This document shows positions 1 to 8,058 of a DNA stretch of 64,000 nt, in pieces. The DNA is from Mariniphaga sp041684965 (GTDB lineage Bacteria; Bacteroidota; Bacteroidia; Bacteroidales; Prolixibacteraceae), in NCBI GenBank assembly GCA_041684965.1, contig JAWLGR010000001.1, positions 186,001 through 250,000 of the forward strand, in the 5' to 3' direction. Numbering within the stretch: position 1 is the stretch's first letter; every line of letters begins with the position of its first letter. The position numbers and the translations under genes are program-made. The notes under the pieces were generated by a model. It saw only the letters and a program-made list of their open reading frames with translations. It made no database searches and was not told where the DNA came from.

Positions 1-84
1 AAATCAAGCGATTGGTACTATGCCCGGGTAACCCAATCGAACGGGAGCCTGGCCTGGTCGAGCCCTGTTTGGGTTGGTGAATGA
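1..84 (+). CDS. C-terminal fragment of an upstream secreted protein (partial)
   Basis: Frame 1 is open from the first base to a TGA at 82-84 and gives 27 residues containing DWYYARVTQSNG and WSSPVWV. This beta-rich ending (YYxRVTQ...AWSSPIWV) resembles the C-terminus of secreted Bacteroidota hydrolases such as PHP/DUF3604-type proteins. The rest of the gene lies outside the window, so the family is inferred from the ending only. Confidence 0.55.
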   Translation, partial: KSSDWYYARVTQSNGSLAWSSPVWVGE

Positions 85-524
85 AATTGAACGACTTCAC
101 TTCTATAGCTTATCCATATTACCTGCCTGTTTCATTCATTTAGGTGTGTCCAGATGATAAGATGTCAGTTCTGTTTATCCTTGATGAGGCAACTCACATT
201 GGGCCGGAAGGTGCTGTTTCATTCCGAAAACAGTCATCCATTCAGTAATTTTCAAAAGTCAGGTATGGATGCCTTTTTATAAAAAATCTGTGCCTTCTGT
301 CAGATTTTAAAACTTGGGAGGGTTGAGGAGTCAATGTTTTAATCTTTACTATCAATCCAATTAATCAATGCAGAATAAGAGTTTTTGAGGGCTTTTCAAG
401 AGGTTGAATCAGATATAAATTTTCGAAATATTTGAAAATTTTCCTGAGTTCACGATTTATTTAAAAAGAATTGCACAAACGTTTGTGCAATTCTTAAAAA
501 TTATGCAGATTTGTTTTATTGCAA
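85..524. other. Intergenic leader of the ribose operon
   Basis: No credible gene was found in this stretch. It holds a weak hairpin at 283-308 (AAAATCTG pairing with CAGATTTT). It also holds an AT-rich dyad at 417-441 (AAATTTTC...GAAAATTT) and the strong LacI-type operator at 466-495, annotated separately. The operon promoter must lie here, but no clear TAnnTTTG box was recognised. Confidence 0.5.
466..495. promoter_or_regulatory. 30-bp perfect palindrome, probable operator of the LacI-type regulator
   Basis: The core TTGCACAAACGTTTGTGCAA (471-490) is extended by five matching bases on each side, giving a perfect 15+15 inverted repeat. The central CG dyad is typical of LacI/GalR operators. 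It ends 29 bp before the ATG of the adjacent LacI-type gene. The inferred role is autoregulation and control of the whole downstream operon. Confidence 0.8.
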
Positions 525-1547
525 ATGAAAAGGAAGGTAAAAAATATTCAGGAGCTGGCCGAACAGCTTCATTTATCTCCCACTACTGTTTCGCGTGTGC
601 TGAATGGGAAAGCCGAAACTTATAGGATAAGTGAATCCACAAGTAAACGTGTTACAGCCGCAGCCAAAAGATTTCAATATTATCCGAACCGGATTGCCAG
701 GGGTTTAAAGTTGGAGAAAACAGAAACCATTGGTTTAATAATTCCTGATATTGGTAATCCTTATTTTGGATCAATAGCAAAAACTATTGAATTGGCAGCT
801 CGGGCAAGCGGATTTTCAATCATCCTTTGCGATAGCCTGGATGATGAAACAACCGAAGAAGAAGCAATAAATTTACTTACAGGCAGAAAAGCCGATGGTA
901 TTATTGTTGCTCCGGCCGGCAATAGGAGCGGGCTTTTGGTTGATATTTACCGCAGGGGCATACCTGTTATTGTCATTGACCGTTATCTGGCCGGGACCAA
1001 TCTTCCTTTCGTCGCCACCGATAATTATGCAGGTGCATATCGTGCAGTGGAATATCTGATTGGAATGGGGCACAGGAATATTGCCTGCATTCAGGGCAAA
1101 AACGATATTTCCTCCAATTCTGATCGTGTGAGAGGTTACTGTGATGCTTTACAGAAGCATCAAATTGAAGTGAACCCTGACTTTATAACAGGCAATGATT
1201 TTGGTGAGGAAAACGGATTTATTCAAACGCACAAATTATTGGGACAATCCAATAAAATCACTGCTATTCTTGCTTTAAGTAACCTGATATCACTTGGTGT
1301 GCTCCGTGCACTGAAACAGGCCGGACTTGCAGTTCCTTCAGATATTTCTATTGTGTCGTTCGATGAACAAGCCTATTCAGCTTTTCTTGCCTGCCCGATG
1401 ACCACAGTTGAACAGCCTTGTGAAGAAATTGGGAAATCAGCAATGGAAAGTATGCTTAAAATGCTGCGTAACGGGAATAACAATAGTGCTGAAAACTATG
1501 TTCTGCCTCCAAAGCTCATTATTCGTGATTCTGTAAAAAAACAATAA
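525..1547 (+). CDS. LacI/GalR-family transcriptional regulator of the ribose/nucleoside operon
   Basis: The protein has 340 aa from the ATG at 525; a TTG two codons upstream is less likely. Residues 7-30 form the LacI helix-turn-helix (IQELAEQLHLSPTTVSRVLNG), followed by the hinge-helix motif PNRIARGLK. Residues ~60-335 are a periplasmic-binding-protein-like effector domain (IGLIIPDIGNPYF near its start, SIVSFDE near its end). The gene heads a co-directional set with permease, ribokinase and two N-glycosidase-type hydrolases, so the effector is probably ribose or a ribose phosphate (inference). The 30-bp palindrome just upstream suggests autoregulation. Confidence 0.9.
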   Translation: MKRKVKNIQELAEQLHLSPTTVSRVLNGKAETYRISESTSKRVTAAAKRFQYYPNRIARGLKLEKTETIGLIIPDIGNPYFGSIAKTIELAARASGFSIILCDSLDDETTEEEAINLLTGRKADGIIVAPAGNRSGLLVDIYRRGIPVIVIDRYLAGTNLPFVATDNYAGAYRAVEYLIGMGHRNIACIQGKNDISSNSDRVRGYCDALQKHQIEVNPDFITGNDFGEENGFIQTHKLLGQSNKITAILALSNLISLGVLRALKQAGLAVPSDISIVSFDEQAYSAFLACPMTTVEQPCEEIGKSAMESMLKMLRNGNNNSAENYVLPPKLIIRDSVKKQ

Positions 1548-1566
1548 TAATTAAAATTCTAATCTT

Positions 1567-2568
1567 ATGGTAGTAATACATTCTTATGGTTGGGCAGTAT
1601 TTCTTGCTTTTATCACAATGTTATGCTGGGGTTCATGGGCAAATACGCAAAAGCTGGCTCAAAAGCACTGGCCTTTCCAGTTATTTTACTGGGATTATGC
1701 TCTCGGTGTTTTATTGCTTGCATTATTGCTTGCCTTTACTGCCGGAAGCAGTGGTGCAGAAGGACGAAGCTTTTTAGCCGACTTAGCTCAGGCCAGTTCC
1801 CGATCTTTATTCATGGCATTTCTGGGTGGGGTGATTTTTAACCTGGCCAATATTCTTCTGGTGGCAGCTATTGCTATTGCCGGAATGGCAGTTGCATTTC
1901 CGATTGGAATTGGCCTTGCACTGGTTCTGGGGGTTATTACAAATTATGCAGCAGCTCCAATCGGTAACCCGGTCATTCTTTTTTCAGGGGTTGCTTTGGT
2001 TACAGTAGCTATTGTACTTGATGCAAAAGCTTACCAAAGATTGCCGGGGCCTGGTGCAATTACTACTTCTAAAGGAATTATGGTCTCCTTAATAGCCGGG
2101 TTTCTGATGGGATTTTTCTATCGGTTTGTTGCGGAATCCATGGCTACTGATTTTGTTAATCCAATGGAAGGGAAACTCACACCCTACACTGCTTCTGTTG
2201 TATTTGCAGTTGGTTTGCTCATTTCCAATTTTGTCTGGAACAGTGTTTTCATGTATAAACCTCTGACTGGAGAAAAAGTCACATACAAAGATTATTTCAT
2301 TAAAGGGGATTTAAAGCTACATCTTATAGGAATTTTTGGAGGCGCTGTCTGGAGCCTTGGAATGACTCTTAACATTCTTGCAGCCGAGCAGGCAGGATTT
2401 GCAATTTCCTATGGCCTTGGACAGGGGGCAACTCTGATTGCCGCTCTTTGGGGTGTTTTTGTCTGGAAAGAGTTTAAAGGTGCAAAAGGAGTCACAGGAT
2501 TGCTTACCGCTATGTTCCTGCTTTTTGTGGCAGGACTTACTCTTATAATTGTTTCACGTTTTTATTAA
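1567..2568 (+). CDS. DMT/GRP-type sugar permease, probable ribose transporter
   Basis: This is a 333-aa, highly hydrophobic protein with about ten predicted membrane helices. The N-terminal sequence (LCWGSWANTQK) and the glycine-rich helix pairs resemble the glucose/ribose/rhamnose uptake branch of the drug/metabolite transporter superfamily (RbsU/GlcU/RhaT). It starts 19 bp after the regulator and ends 6 bp before ribokinase. This position makes ribose the most likely substrate. Related permeases accompany ribokinase in Bacteroides ribose-utilisation loci (established knowledge). The substrate is inferred from neighbours only. Confidence 0.75.
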   Translation: MVVIHSYGWAVFLAFITMLCWGSWANTQKLAQKHWPFQLFYWDYALGVLLLALLLAFTAGSSGAEGRSFLADLAQASSRSLFMAFLGGVIFNLANILLVAAIAIAGMAVAFPIGIGLALVLGVITNYAAAPIGNPVILFSGVALVTVAIVLDAKAYQRLPGPGAITTSKGIMVSLIAGFLMGFFYRFVAESMATDFVNPMEGKLTPYTASVVFAVGLLISNFVWNSVFMYKPLTGEKVTYKDYFIKGDLKLHLIGIFGGAVWSLGMTLNILAAEQAGFAISYGLGQGATLIAALWGVFVWKEFKGAKGVTGLLTAMFLLFVAGLTLIIVSRFY

Positions 2569-2574
2569 TCAGAC

Positions 2575-3486
2575 ATGAAACCAAAAGTATTAGTTGTTGG
2601 TAGCTCCAATACGGATATGGTAGTAAAGGTGCCACATATCCCTGCACCGGGCGAAACAGTTATGGGAGAAGATCTCATGACCATACAGGGAGGTAAAGGT
2701 GCAAATCAGGCAGTTGCAGCTGCCCGGGCAGGTGCGGATGTCACTTTTATTGCATGTATTGCCGATGATGCACCCGGAACACAATCCGTACAAAATTATA
2801 ATAAAGAAGCGATTGATACCTCCTTTGTTAAAGTACAGCCGGGAACTCATTCAGGTATTGCTCTGATAAATGTTGCAGACGACGGAGAAAACAGCATTTC
2901 GGTGGCTCCAGGTGCAAACAGTTATTTGCTTCCTGAAGATATCCGATCAAGTGGCAAAGCTTTTTTGAATGCTAAAATTGTACTTGCCCAGTTGGAAATT
3001 CCCATGAAAACTGTTGAGGTAGTGGCAGAAATGGCGAAGGAAAACGGAGTGCCTTTCATCCTGAATCCTGCCCCAGGTAATGTAATCCCGGATAGCTTAT
3101 TTGAAATGGTTACTGTTATTACTCCCAATGAGACAGAAGCAGCTATTCTTACTTCACGAAACAAGTTCCTGGAAAATGAACTGCCTGTGATTGCTGAAGA
3201 GATTTTCAGCAAAGGAGTAAAAGTGGTTATCATTACCCTTGGGAAAAAGGGTGTGTATGTAAAATCGGATGAGTTTGAGGGAATAATAGGCGGATATAAA
3301 GTACATGCTGTTGATACTACCGCAGCAGGAGATGTTTTTAACGGAGCACTCGCATCAGCCATGGCAACTGAAATGACTTTAACTGAGGCAATAGATTTTG
3401 CTCAAAAAGCTGCCGCTATTTCTGTTACCCGGATTGGTGCCCAACCTTCAGCACCAGTATTCGATGAAATAAAGGATTTTAGTTAA
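2575..3486 (+). CDS. rbsK: Ribokinase (PfkB family)
   Basis: Cytoplasmic kinase that phosphorylates ribose to ribose-5-phosphate for the pentose phosphate pathway. The 303 aa match the usual length. The N-terminal substrate region has SSNTDMVV and the glycine motif GGKGANQAVAAARAG (residues ~38-52). The C-terminal PfkB signature is DTTAAGDVFNGALA from residue 247, with the catalytic-base Asp at 253. The first Gly of the usual DTTGAGD is Ala here, a tolerated variant. The start lies 6 bp after the permease stop, so the two are probably one transcript. Confidence 0.92.
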   Translation: MKPKVLVVGSSNTDMVVKVPHIPAPGETVMGEDLMTIQGGKGANQAVAAARAGADVTFIACIADDAPGTQSVQNYNKEAIDTSFVKVQPGTHSGIALINVADDGENSISVAPGANSYLLPEDIRSSGKAFLNAKIVLAQLEIPMKTVEVVAEMAKENGVPFILNPAPGNVIPDSLFEMVTVITPNETEAAILTSRNKFLENELPVIAEEIFSKGVKVVIITLGKKGVYVKSDEFEGIIGGYKVHAVDTTAAGDVFNGALASAMATEMTLTEAIDFAQKAAAISVTRIGAQPSAPVFDEIKDFS

Positions 3487-3541
3487 AAATTTTCTTATCA
3501 TTTCAATAGAAAAATTAATAATCAACCGAAATTTATAAAAA

Positions 3542-5104
3542 ATGAAAGAATTATTTTATTGCTTGTTTGTGTTCATACTTGTAAGCGGTTGCCATTCGGA
3601 AGCCAAAAATGTAAAGATGGGTGAAGGTGAAATGCTCAGCATTTCGAAAAAGGAATTACGCGATAAGATTAAAGGTGGATGGGCTGGTCAGGTGATTGGC
3701 TGTACTTATGGCGGACCTACCGAATTTCAGTGGAATGGAACTATGATTGGTGATCATGTCCCTATTCCGTGGGACGATACACGAATATTGTGGTACTACC
3801 AAAACTCACCTGGCTTGTACGATGATGTGTATATGGATCTCACGTTTGTTGAGGTTTTTGAAAAGCATGGGCTCGATGCTCACGATTCGCTTCATGCACT
3901 GGCATTTGCCAGGGCAGAGTACCCCTTGTGGCATGCCAATCAGGCTGCAAGGTATAATATCCTGAACGGAATTATGCCCCCGGAATCGGGTCATTGGAAA
4001 AATAATCCGCACGCCGATGATATAGATTTTCAGATCGAAGCTGATTTTGCTGGTTTAATGGCGCCGGGCATGGCCAATACAGCAGCCGGAATCGGTAACC
4101 GGATCGGCCATATAATGAATTATGGAGACGGAGTCTTTGGCGGGATATACGTAGCTGCCATTTATTCTCTCGCCTTTGTTCACAATGATATTGAATTCAT
4201 CGTCGAAGAAGCTTTAAAGACTATTCCTTCACAGAGTGAATTTTATCAGTGTATAAATGATGTGATTCAATGGTACAGGCAAAATCCTGATGATTGGAAA
4301 TATGCCTGGTTTGAAGCCCAGAAAAAATGGACTTATGATAAAGGTTGTCCTGATGGTGTCTTCAGGCCTTTCAATATCGATGCCAAAATTAATGCAGCTT
4401 ACATTGTAATTGGATTGTTATATGGAAAAGGGGATTTTGGTGCAACAGTGGATATAAGTACCCGTTGTGGTTATGATTCAGATTGCAATCCTGCCAATGC
4501 AGCGGGCATTCTGGGCACAATGCTTGGATATAGTAATATTCCTGCATACTGGAAACAGGGAATTGATAAGGTGGAGGATATGAATTTCCAGTATACCGAA
4601 ATGTCGCTTAATAAAGTTTATGAAATTGGTTATGGACATGCTGCAGAGATGATTAAAAAGAATGGCGGAAGTGAAGAGCAGGAGATGTTTTTGATTAAAT
4701 ACCAAAAGCCACAAACCGTTCCGCATGAAGTTGCATTTGAAGGAGTATACCCGGTAGAAAGAAGAAGAATAGGACAACCGTTGTCAGCTAAAAATCGTGA
4801 GCTTTCATTTGATCTGAAGGGAAGTGGATTTGTGCTTGGAGGAAGGGCAGTAAAAGATGGACATTTGCCTGATACCATCCTTGAGGTGGATGTATTTGCT
4901 GACGGTCAACTTCTGGAAACAGTGAAGCTCCCTACTAAATGGCTCGTACGCCGGCATGAAATTACATGGGATTACGATCTTCCCGAAGGTTCTCATACAA
5001 TTCAGCTCAAAGCACGTAATATACCTGAGGGTTATCGGGTTGATACAGGTGATTTGATAGTATATTCCACCATCCAACCTGAAAGCAGAGTGTATTTTAA
5101 TTAA
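3542..5104 (+). CDS. ADP-ribosylglycohydrolase-family lipoprotein
   Basis: The 520-aa protein starts with a lipoprotein signal (VSGC, Cys17), so it is exported and membrane-anchored. Residues ~37-375 are the ADP-ribosylglycohydrolase (DraG/ARH) fold: KGGWAGQVIGCTYGG near residue 45, the acidic cluster DDVYMD at 94-99, and the C-terminal metal motif GYDSDCNPANAAG (Asp312, Asp314). These helical enzymes use paired metal ions to cleave N- or O-glycosidic bonds to ADP-ribose. Residues ~390-520 form a beta-rich extra domain, perhaps for binding. Association with ribokinase and nucleoside hydrolase points to release of ribose from ADP-ribosyl or other ribosides outside the cytoplasm (inference). 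Confidence 0.85.
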   Translation: MKELFYCLFVFILVSGCHSEAKNVKMGEGEMLSISKKELRDKIKGGWAGQVIGCTYGGPTEFQWNGTMIGDHVPIPWDDTRILWYYQNSPGLYDDVYMDLTFVEVFEKHGLDAHDSLHALAFARAEYPLWHANQAARYNILNGIMPPESGHWKNNPHADDIDFQIEADFAGLMAPGMANTAAGIGNRIGHIMNYGDGVFGGIYVAAIYSLAFVHNDIEFIVEEALKTIPSQSEFYQCINDVIQWYRQNPDDWKYAWFEAQKKWTYDKGCPDGVFRPFNIDAKINAAYIVIGLLYGKGDFGATVDISTRCGYDSDCNPANAAGILGTMLGYSNIPAYWKQGIDKVEDMNFQYTEMSLNKVYEIGYGHAAEMIKKNGGSEEQEMFLIKYQKPQTVPHEVAFEGVYPVERRRIGQPLSAKNRELSFDLKGSGFVLGGRAVKDGHLPDTILEVDVFADGQLLETVKLPTKWLVRRHEITWDYDLPEGSHTIQLKARNIPEGYRVDTGDLIVYSTIQPESRVYFN

Positions 5105-5210
5105 AATGGATTGATATAAAAAGGGTTTAATCTTGATCTTTACAATCGTTCATGACGATTTATGTATCTGGCTTTACTTTAAATTGTTTTTAACTATTAA
5201 CTTGTGGTTT

Positions 5211-6248
5211 ATGGGTAAAAGAAGAATAATGTTTAGCAACGGAATTGCAGTTTTTTTTATAATAGTTACGCTTCTTACTGGTTGCAAAATATCAGGAGGA
5301 TCTAAATCTCCTGTAATATTTGATACCGATACCAACAATGAGGTGGATGATCAGCATGCTTTGGCTTATTTGCTTTTCAGTGGAGATAGTTTTGATGTAG
5401 AGGGTGTAACAGTGAACGCTACAAGTGCGCCAACCGGGTATTCTGATGAGTCGGATGTGCAGGACCATTATGAAGAAGCTAAACGTGTGATGCAGCTTTG
5501 TGGAGAATTATATGGGAAGATACCTCTTTTAACCGGAGCGAACGGTTCTTTCGAGGAAATAAAAAATGATGTTGGTACAGCTGAATTTGATGGTCAGGAG
5601 GCAGTTGATTTTATTATTGAACAGTCAATGAAAAAAAGAAACCGGCGGCTAATCCTTCTTCCTGTAGGTAAATTGACAAACATCGCACTTGCACTGAGAA
5701 AGGAGCCGGCTATTGCACAAAATATAAGAATTGTGTGGTTGGGGTCTAATTATCCGGAACCAGGTGAGCATAATCTTGATTGGGACATTGAAGCAATGAA
5801 TTATATCCTTGATATCAATGTCCCTTTCGAAATGGTTACTGTGCGTTACGGGAAGCCCTCAGGAACTGCTGCTGTTGTTGTTTCTAAAGACCAGATATTG
5901 AACCGGATGCCTGGGAAAGGGCCGAAAATATCAAACCCGGTAGAAGGAAGGAGTGGTGGCCAGTTTGTTAGTTGGGGTGATTATTCAGCCCATTTATTCG
6001 ATACTTACAATATGTGGGGAGATCCTCCGGGGCGTGCATTGTTTGATATGGCTGCAGTTGCTATAGTGAAAAATGAAAACTGGGCAGAACATTCAGAAAT
6101 ACCCGCTCCGGTTTATTTAAATGGAAAATGGGTGGAACGGCCTAATAACCCAAGGAAAATTACGGTCTGGGAATGGTTTGATGTTTATGCTATTTTAAAT
6201 GACTATTTCGTGACAATGAATAACTATAAGCTGGTGAAACCAAATTGA
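5211..6248 (+). CDS. Nucleoside hydrolase-like lipoprotein
   Basis: I chose the ATG at 5211 (345 aa); ATG 5229 is an alternative. The open frame extends upstream to 5133, but those residues do not resemble a leader. A lipoprotein signal ends in LLTGC (Cys25). The inosine-uridine hydrolase calcium-site fingerprint is DTDTNNEVDD (residues 38-47), a variant of the classical DTDPGIDD. Later motifs LLPVGKLTNIALAL and NLDWDIEAMN fit the same fold. The expected reaction is hydrolysis of a nucleoside to base plus ribose. It is the last gene of the operon, and its exported location matches the preceding lipoprotein. Confidence 0.85.
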   Translation: MGKRRIMFSNGIAVFFIIVTLLTGCKISGGSKSPVIFDTDTNNEVDDQHALAYLLFSGDSFDVEGVTVNATSAPTGYSDESDVQDHYEEAKRVMQLCGELYGKIPLLTGANGSFEEIKNDVGTAEFDGQEAVDFIIEQSMKKRNRRLILLPVGKLTNIALALRKEPAIAQNIRIVWLGSNYPEPGEHNLDWDIEAMNYILDINVPFEMVTVRYGKPSGTAAVVVSKDQILNRMPGKGPKISNPVEGRSGGQFVSWGDYSAHLFDTYNMWGDPPGRALFDMAAVAIVKNENWAEHSEIPAPVYLNGKWVERPNNPRKITVWEWFDVYAILNDYFVTMNNYKLVKPN

Positions 6249-6401
6249 AAAATTCAGAATTAAGTTGAATTATCAGCAAAAGAAAGAGTATTGGATGAAA
6301 GTATTGAATATGTAACGGGTCTTTATAAAGATTAGAAAGTTTAAGGCGGGTGTTAGTGCCATCGTCCTAATTTTTTGTAACTTATCTGAAAATTATTAGG
6401 C

Positions 6402-7196
6402 ATGAAACCATTGGTTTTATTGATACTGAATAGTGTAACGTTGCTTTTTACATTGTTTATCAATTATCTTTTAGGAACGGGAGGAGTCGGTAATGCTACA
6501 GTGGGTGAAATAAGTGCAAGGTATGAAAACCTGTTTACTCCTGCCGGTTATGCATTTGCAATCTGGGGAGTTATCTATTTCCTTTTGTTGGCTTTTGTCG
6601 GTTATCAATGGTTGGCATGGCTTAAATACCGTGATGCAGAATACCTTAAAAAGACTGGGATTTGGTTCATAATAAGTAATCTTTCCAATGGATTTTGGAT
6701 ACTTGTATGGACGAATGACCTTATTGGGTTATCATTTGTCTTCATCCTGATATTGCTGGTTTCATTGCTTGTGCTTGTGTTCAGGCTCAGGTTGGAAACC
6801 TGGGATGCACCTGTTCGTGTTATCGCTTTTGTATGGTGGCCTATATGCATCTACTTTGGCTGGATTATTGTCGCAACGTTAGCTAACCTGGCAGCATTCT
6901 CCGTGAGCCTTAATCCCGAAAATTCTTTTGCACTTTACCCGGCCTGGGTAATTCTCTTAATTGTTTTTTCATGCCTGGTTTACATTTTACTCATTTATTA
7001 CAGAAATATGCGTGAAGCGGCATTTGTTGGAATATGGGCATTTGTGGCCATTGCTGCAAAGCAATGGCATACTGCAGGCATTATTGCTTACGCTGCAATT
7101 ATTACCTCTGCAATATTGTTTATTTATGCCTTATTACATGCGTATAGAAATAAAGAAACAATGCCGCTTAAGAAAATAAAGAGAGGTGAAATTTAA
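6402..7196 (+). CDS. TspO/MBR-related (tryptophan-rich sensory-type) membrane protein
   Basis: The 264-aa protein has about seven or eight hydrophobic segments. The sequence FTPAGYAFAIWGVIYFLL (residues ~46-63) matches the family's conserved first loop and helix, and tryptophans are frequent. It is longer than the five-helix canonical TspO (~160 aa), like other bacterial members annotated as tryptophan-rich sensory proteins. The ligand (porphyrin or other) cannot be predicted. It ends 18 bp from the convergent CBM9-like gene. Confidence 0.65.
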   Translation: MKPLVLLILNSVTLLFTLFINYLLGTGGVGNATVGEISARYENLFTPAGYAFAIWGVIYFLLLAFVGYQWLAWLKYRDAEYLKKTGIWFIISNLSNGFWILVWTNDLIGLSFVFILILLVSLLVLVFRLRLETWDAPVRVIAFVWWPICIYFGWIIVATLANLAAFSVSLNPENSFALYPAWVILLIVFSCLVYILLIYYRNMREAAFVGIWAFVAIAAKQWHTAGIIAYAAIITSAILFIYALLHAYRNKETMPLKKIKRGEI

Positions 7197-7214
7197 TTTG
7201 AAGGCTAACATCAA

Positions 7215-7862
7215 TTACCCAAACTGTACTTTCCCAAAGTATTCAGGACGATGGTAATCGGGATTTTCTGTTTTAACCGGATTCCAGGTTACATAATGGG
7301 GTACTTTAGTTTCATCGCCACATTTGTAGAAATTTGCAGTTGCTTTCAGTTCTTTGAATGACTTTAATTTACTATATGCAAAGCTTTCCAGTGGAATCCG
7401 AATCATCATTTCCCAATTAAATTCACCTGATTTATTGTCAAAGGGTTGATTTCCCAGTGAAGATTTTATTGCAATTTTTTCAACCACTTTTGGGTCGACA
7501 AATTTGCGGTTATTCCTTCCTGAACCCCACGCCAGGTGAGTCGTGCCGATACAACTAAACTCAAAATTATAATAATTTTCATTATCGTGTGAAACAAAAA
7601 ATTCAACGCAACTGTCTTTGTATACATCTCCATTTGTGCGGGTTTCCAAAGCGCGCAGATGATTTTCATTCACATAATATTTCAGCCAGATTTCATTTCC
7701 TGTATGACCAATCCTGAACTGAGCCTTTGGAACGTAACTGAACTCATCCCAATTAACAATCTGAATGGAATTGGTAATGGTTTGATTCTCCAGTAAATGT
7801 TCCGCTTCTGAAAAAGAAACTTGTTTTTTTGATTGAATTTCCTTGATGAAAAGCTGGTTCAT
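7215..7862 (-). CDS. CBM9-like carbohydrate-binding-fold protein
   Basis: The 215-aa protein has no evident signal peptide. The patterns IWLKYYVNENHLRA, DSCVEFFV and YYNFEFSCIGT match the family-9-like beta-sandwich found as stand-alone proteins in Bacteroidota. The C-terminal region has NWEMMIRIPLESF and ends YHRPEYFGKVQFG, both typical of these proteins. Such proteins often sit near polysaccharide genes, but here the neighbours are unrelated. The ligand is unknown. It is convergent with the TspO-like gene. Confidence 0.7.
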   Translation of the reverse strand: MNQLFIKEIQSKKQVSFSEAEHLLENQTITNSIQIVNWDEFSYVPKAQFRIGHTGNEIWLKYYVNENHLRALETRTNGDVYKDSCVEFFVSHDNENYYNFEFSCIGTTHLAWGSGRNNRKFVDPKVVEKIAIKSSLGNQPFDNKSGEFNWEMMIRIPLESFAYSKLKSFKELKATANFYKCGDETKVPHYVTWNPVKTENPDYHRPEYFGKVQFG

Positions 7863-7995
7863 AATTGTAAAGTTATTTAATTATTTCTGTAAAGGTAGTA
7901 ATTCTTTTTTTACACATAATTTCTTATCGAAACAAAAGCTATTCAGTTTTCCGTTAACGGATGCCGGCTGAATGTTTTTACTTCAGTTTTTCTTT

Positions 7996-8026
7996 TTTGC
8001 CTTTTGTGTTTCCATATGTATATTTG
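7996..8026 (+). promoter_or_regulatory. Probable sigma-A promoter of the SNF2 gene
   Basis: TTTG (7996-7999), 19 bp, then TATATTTG (8019-8026) matches the Bacteroidota -33/-7 arrangement TTTG-N19-21-TAnnTTTG. The ATG follows 32 bp downstream at 8059. Judged by eye. Confidence 0.6.
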
Positions 8027-8058
8027 GGGTTCTTATATTGTTTGTGATTCTAATTTAA

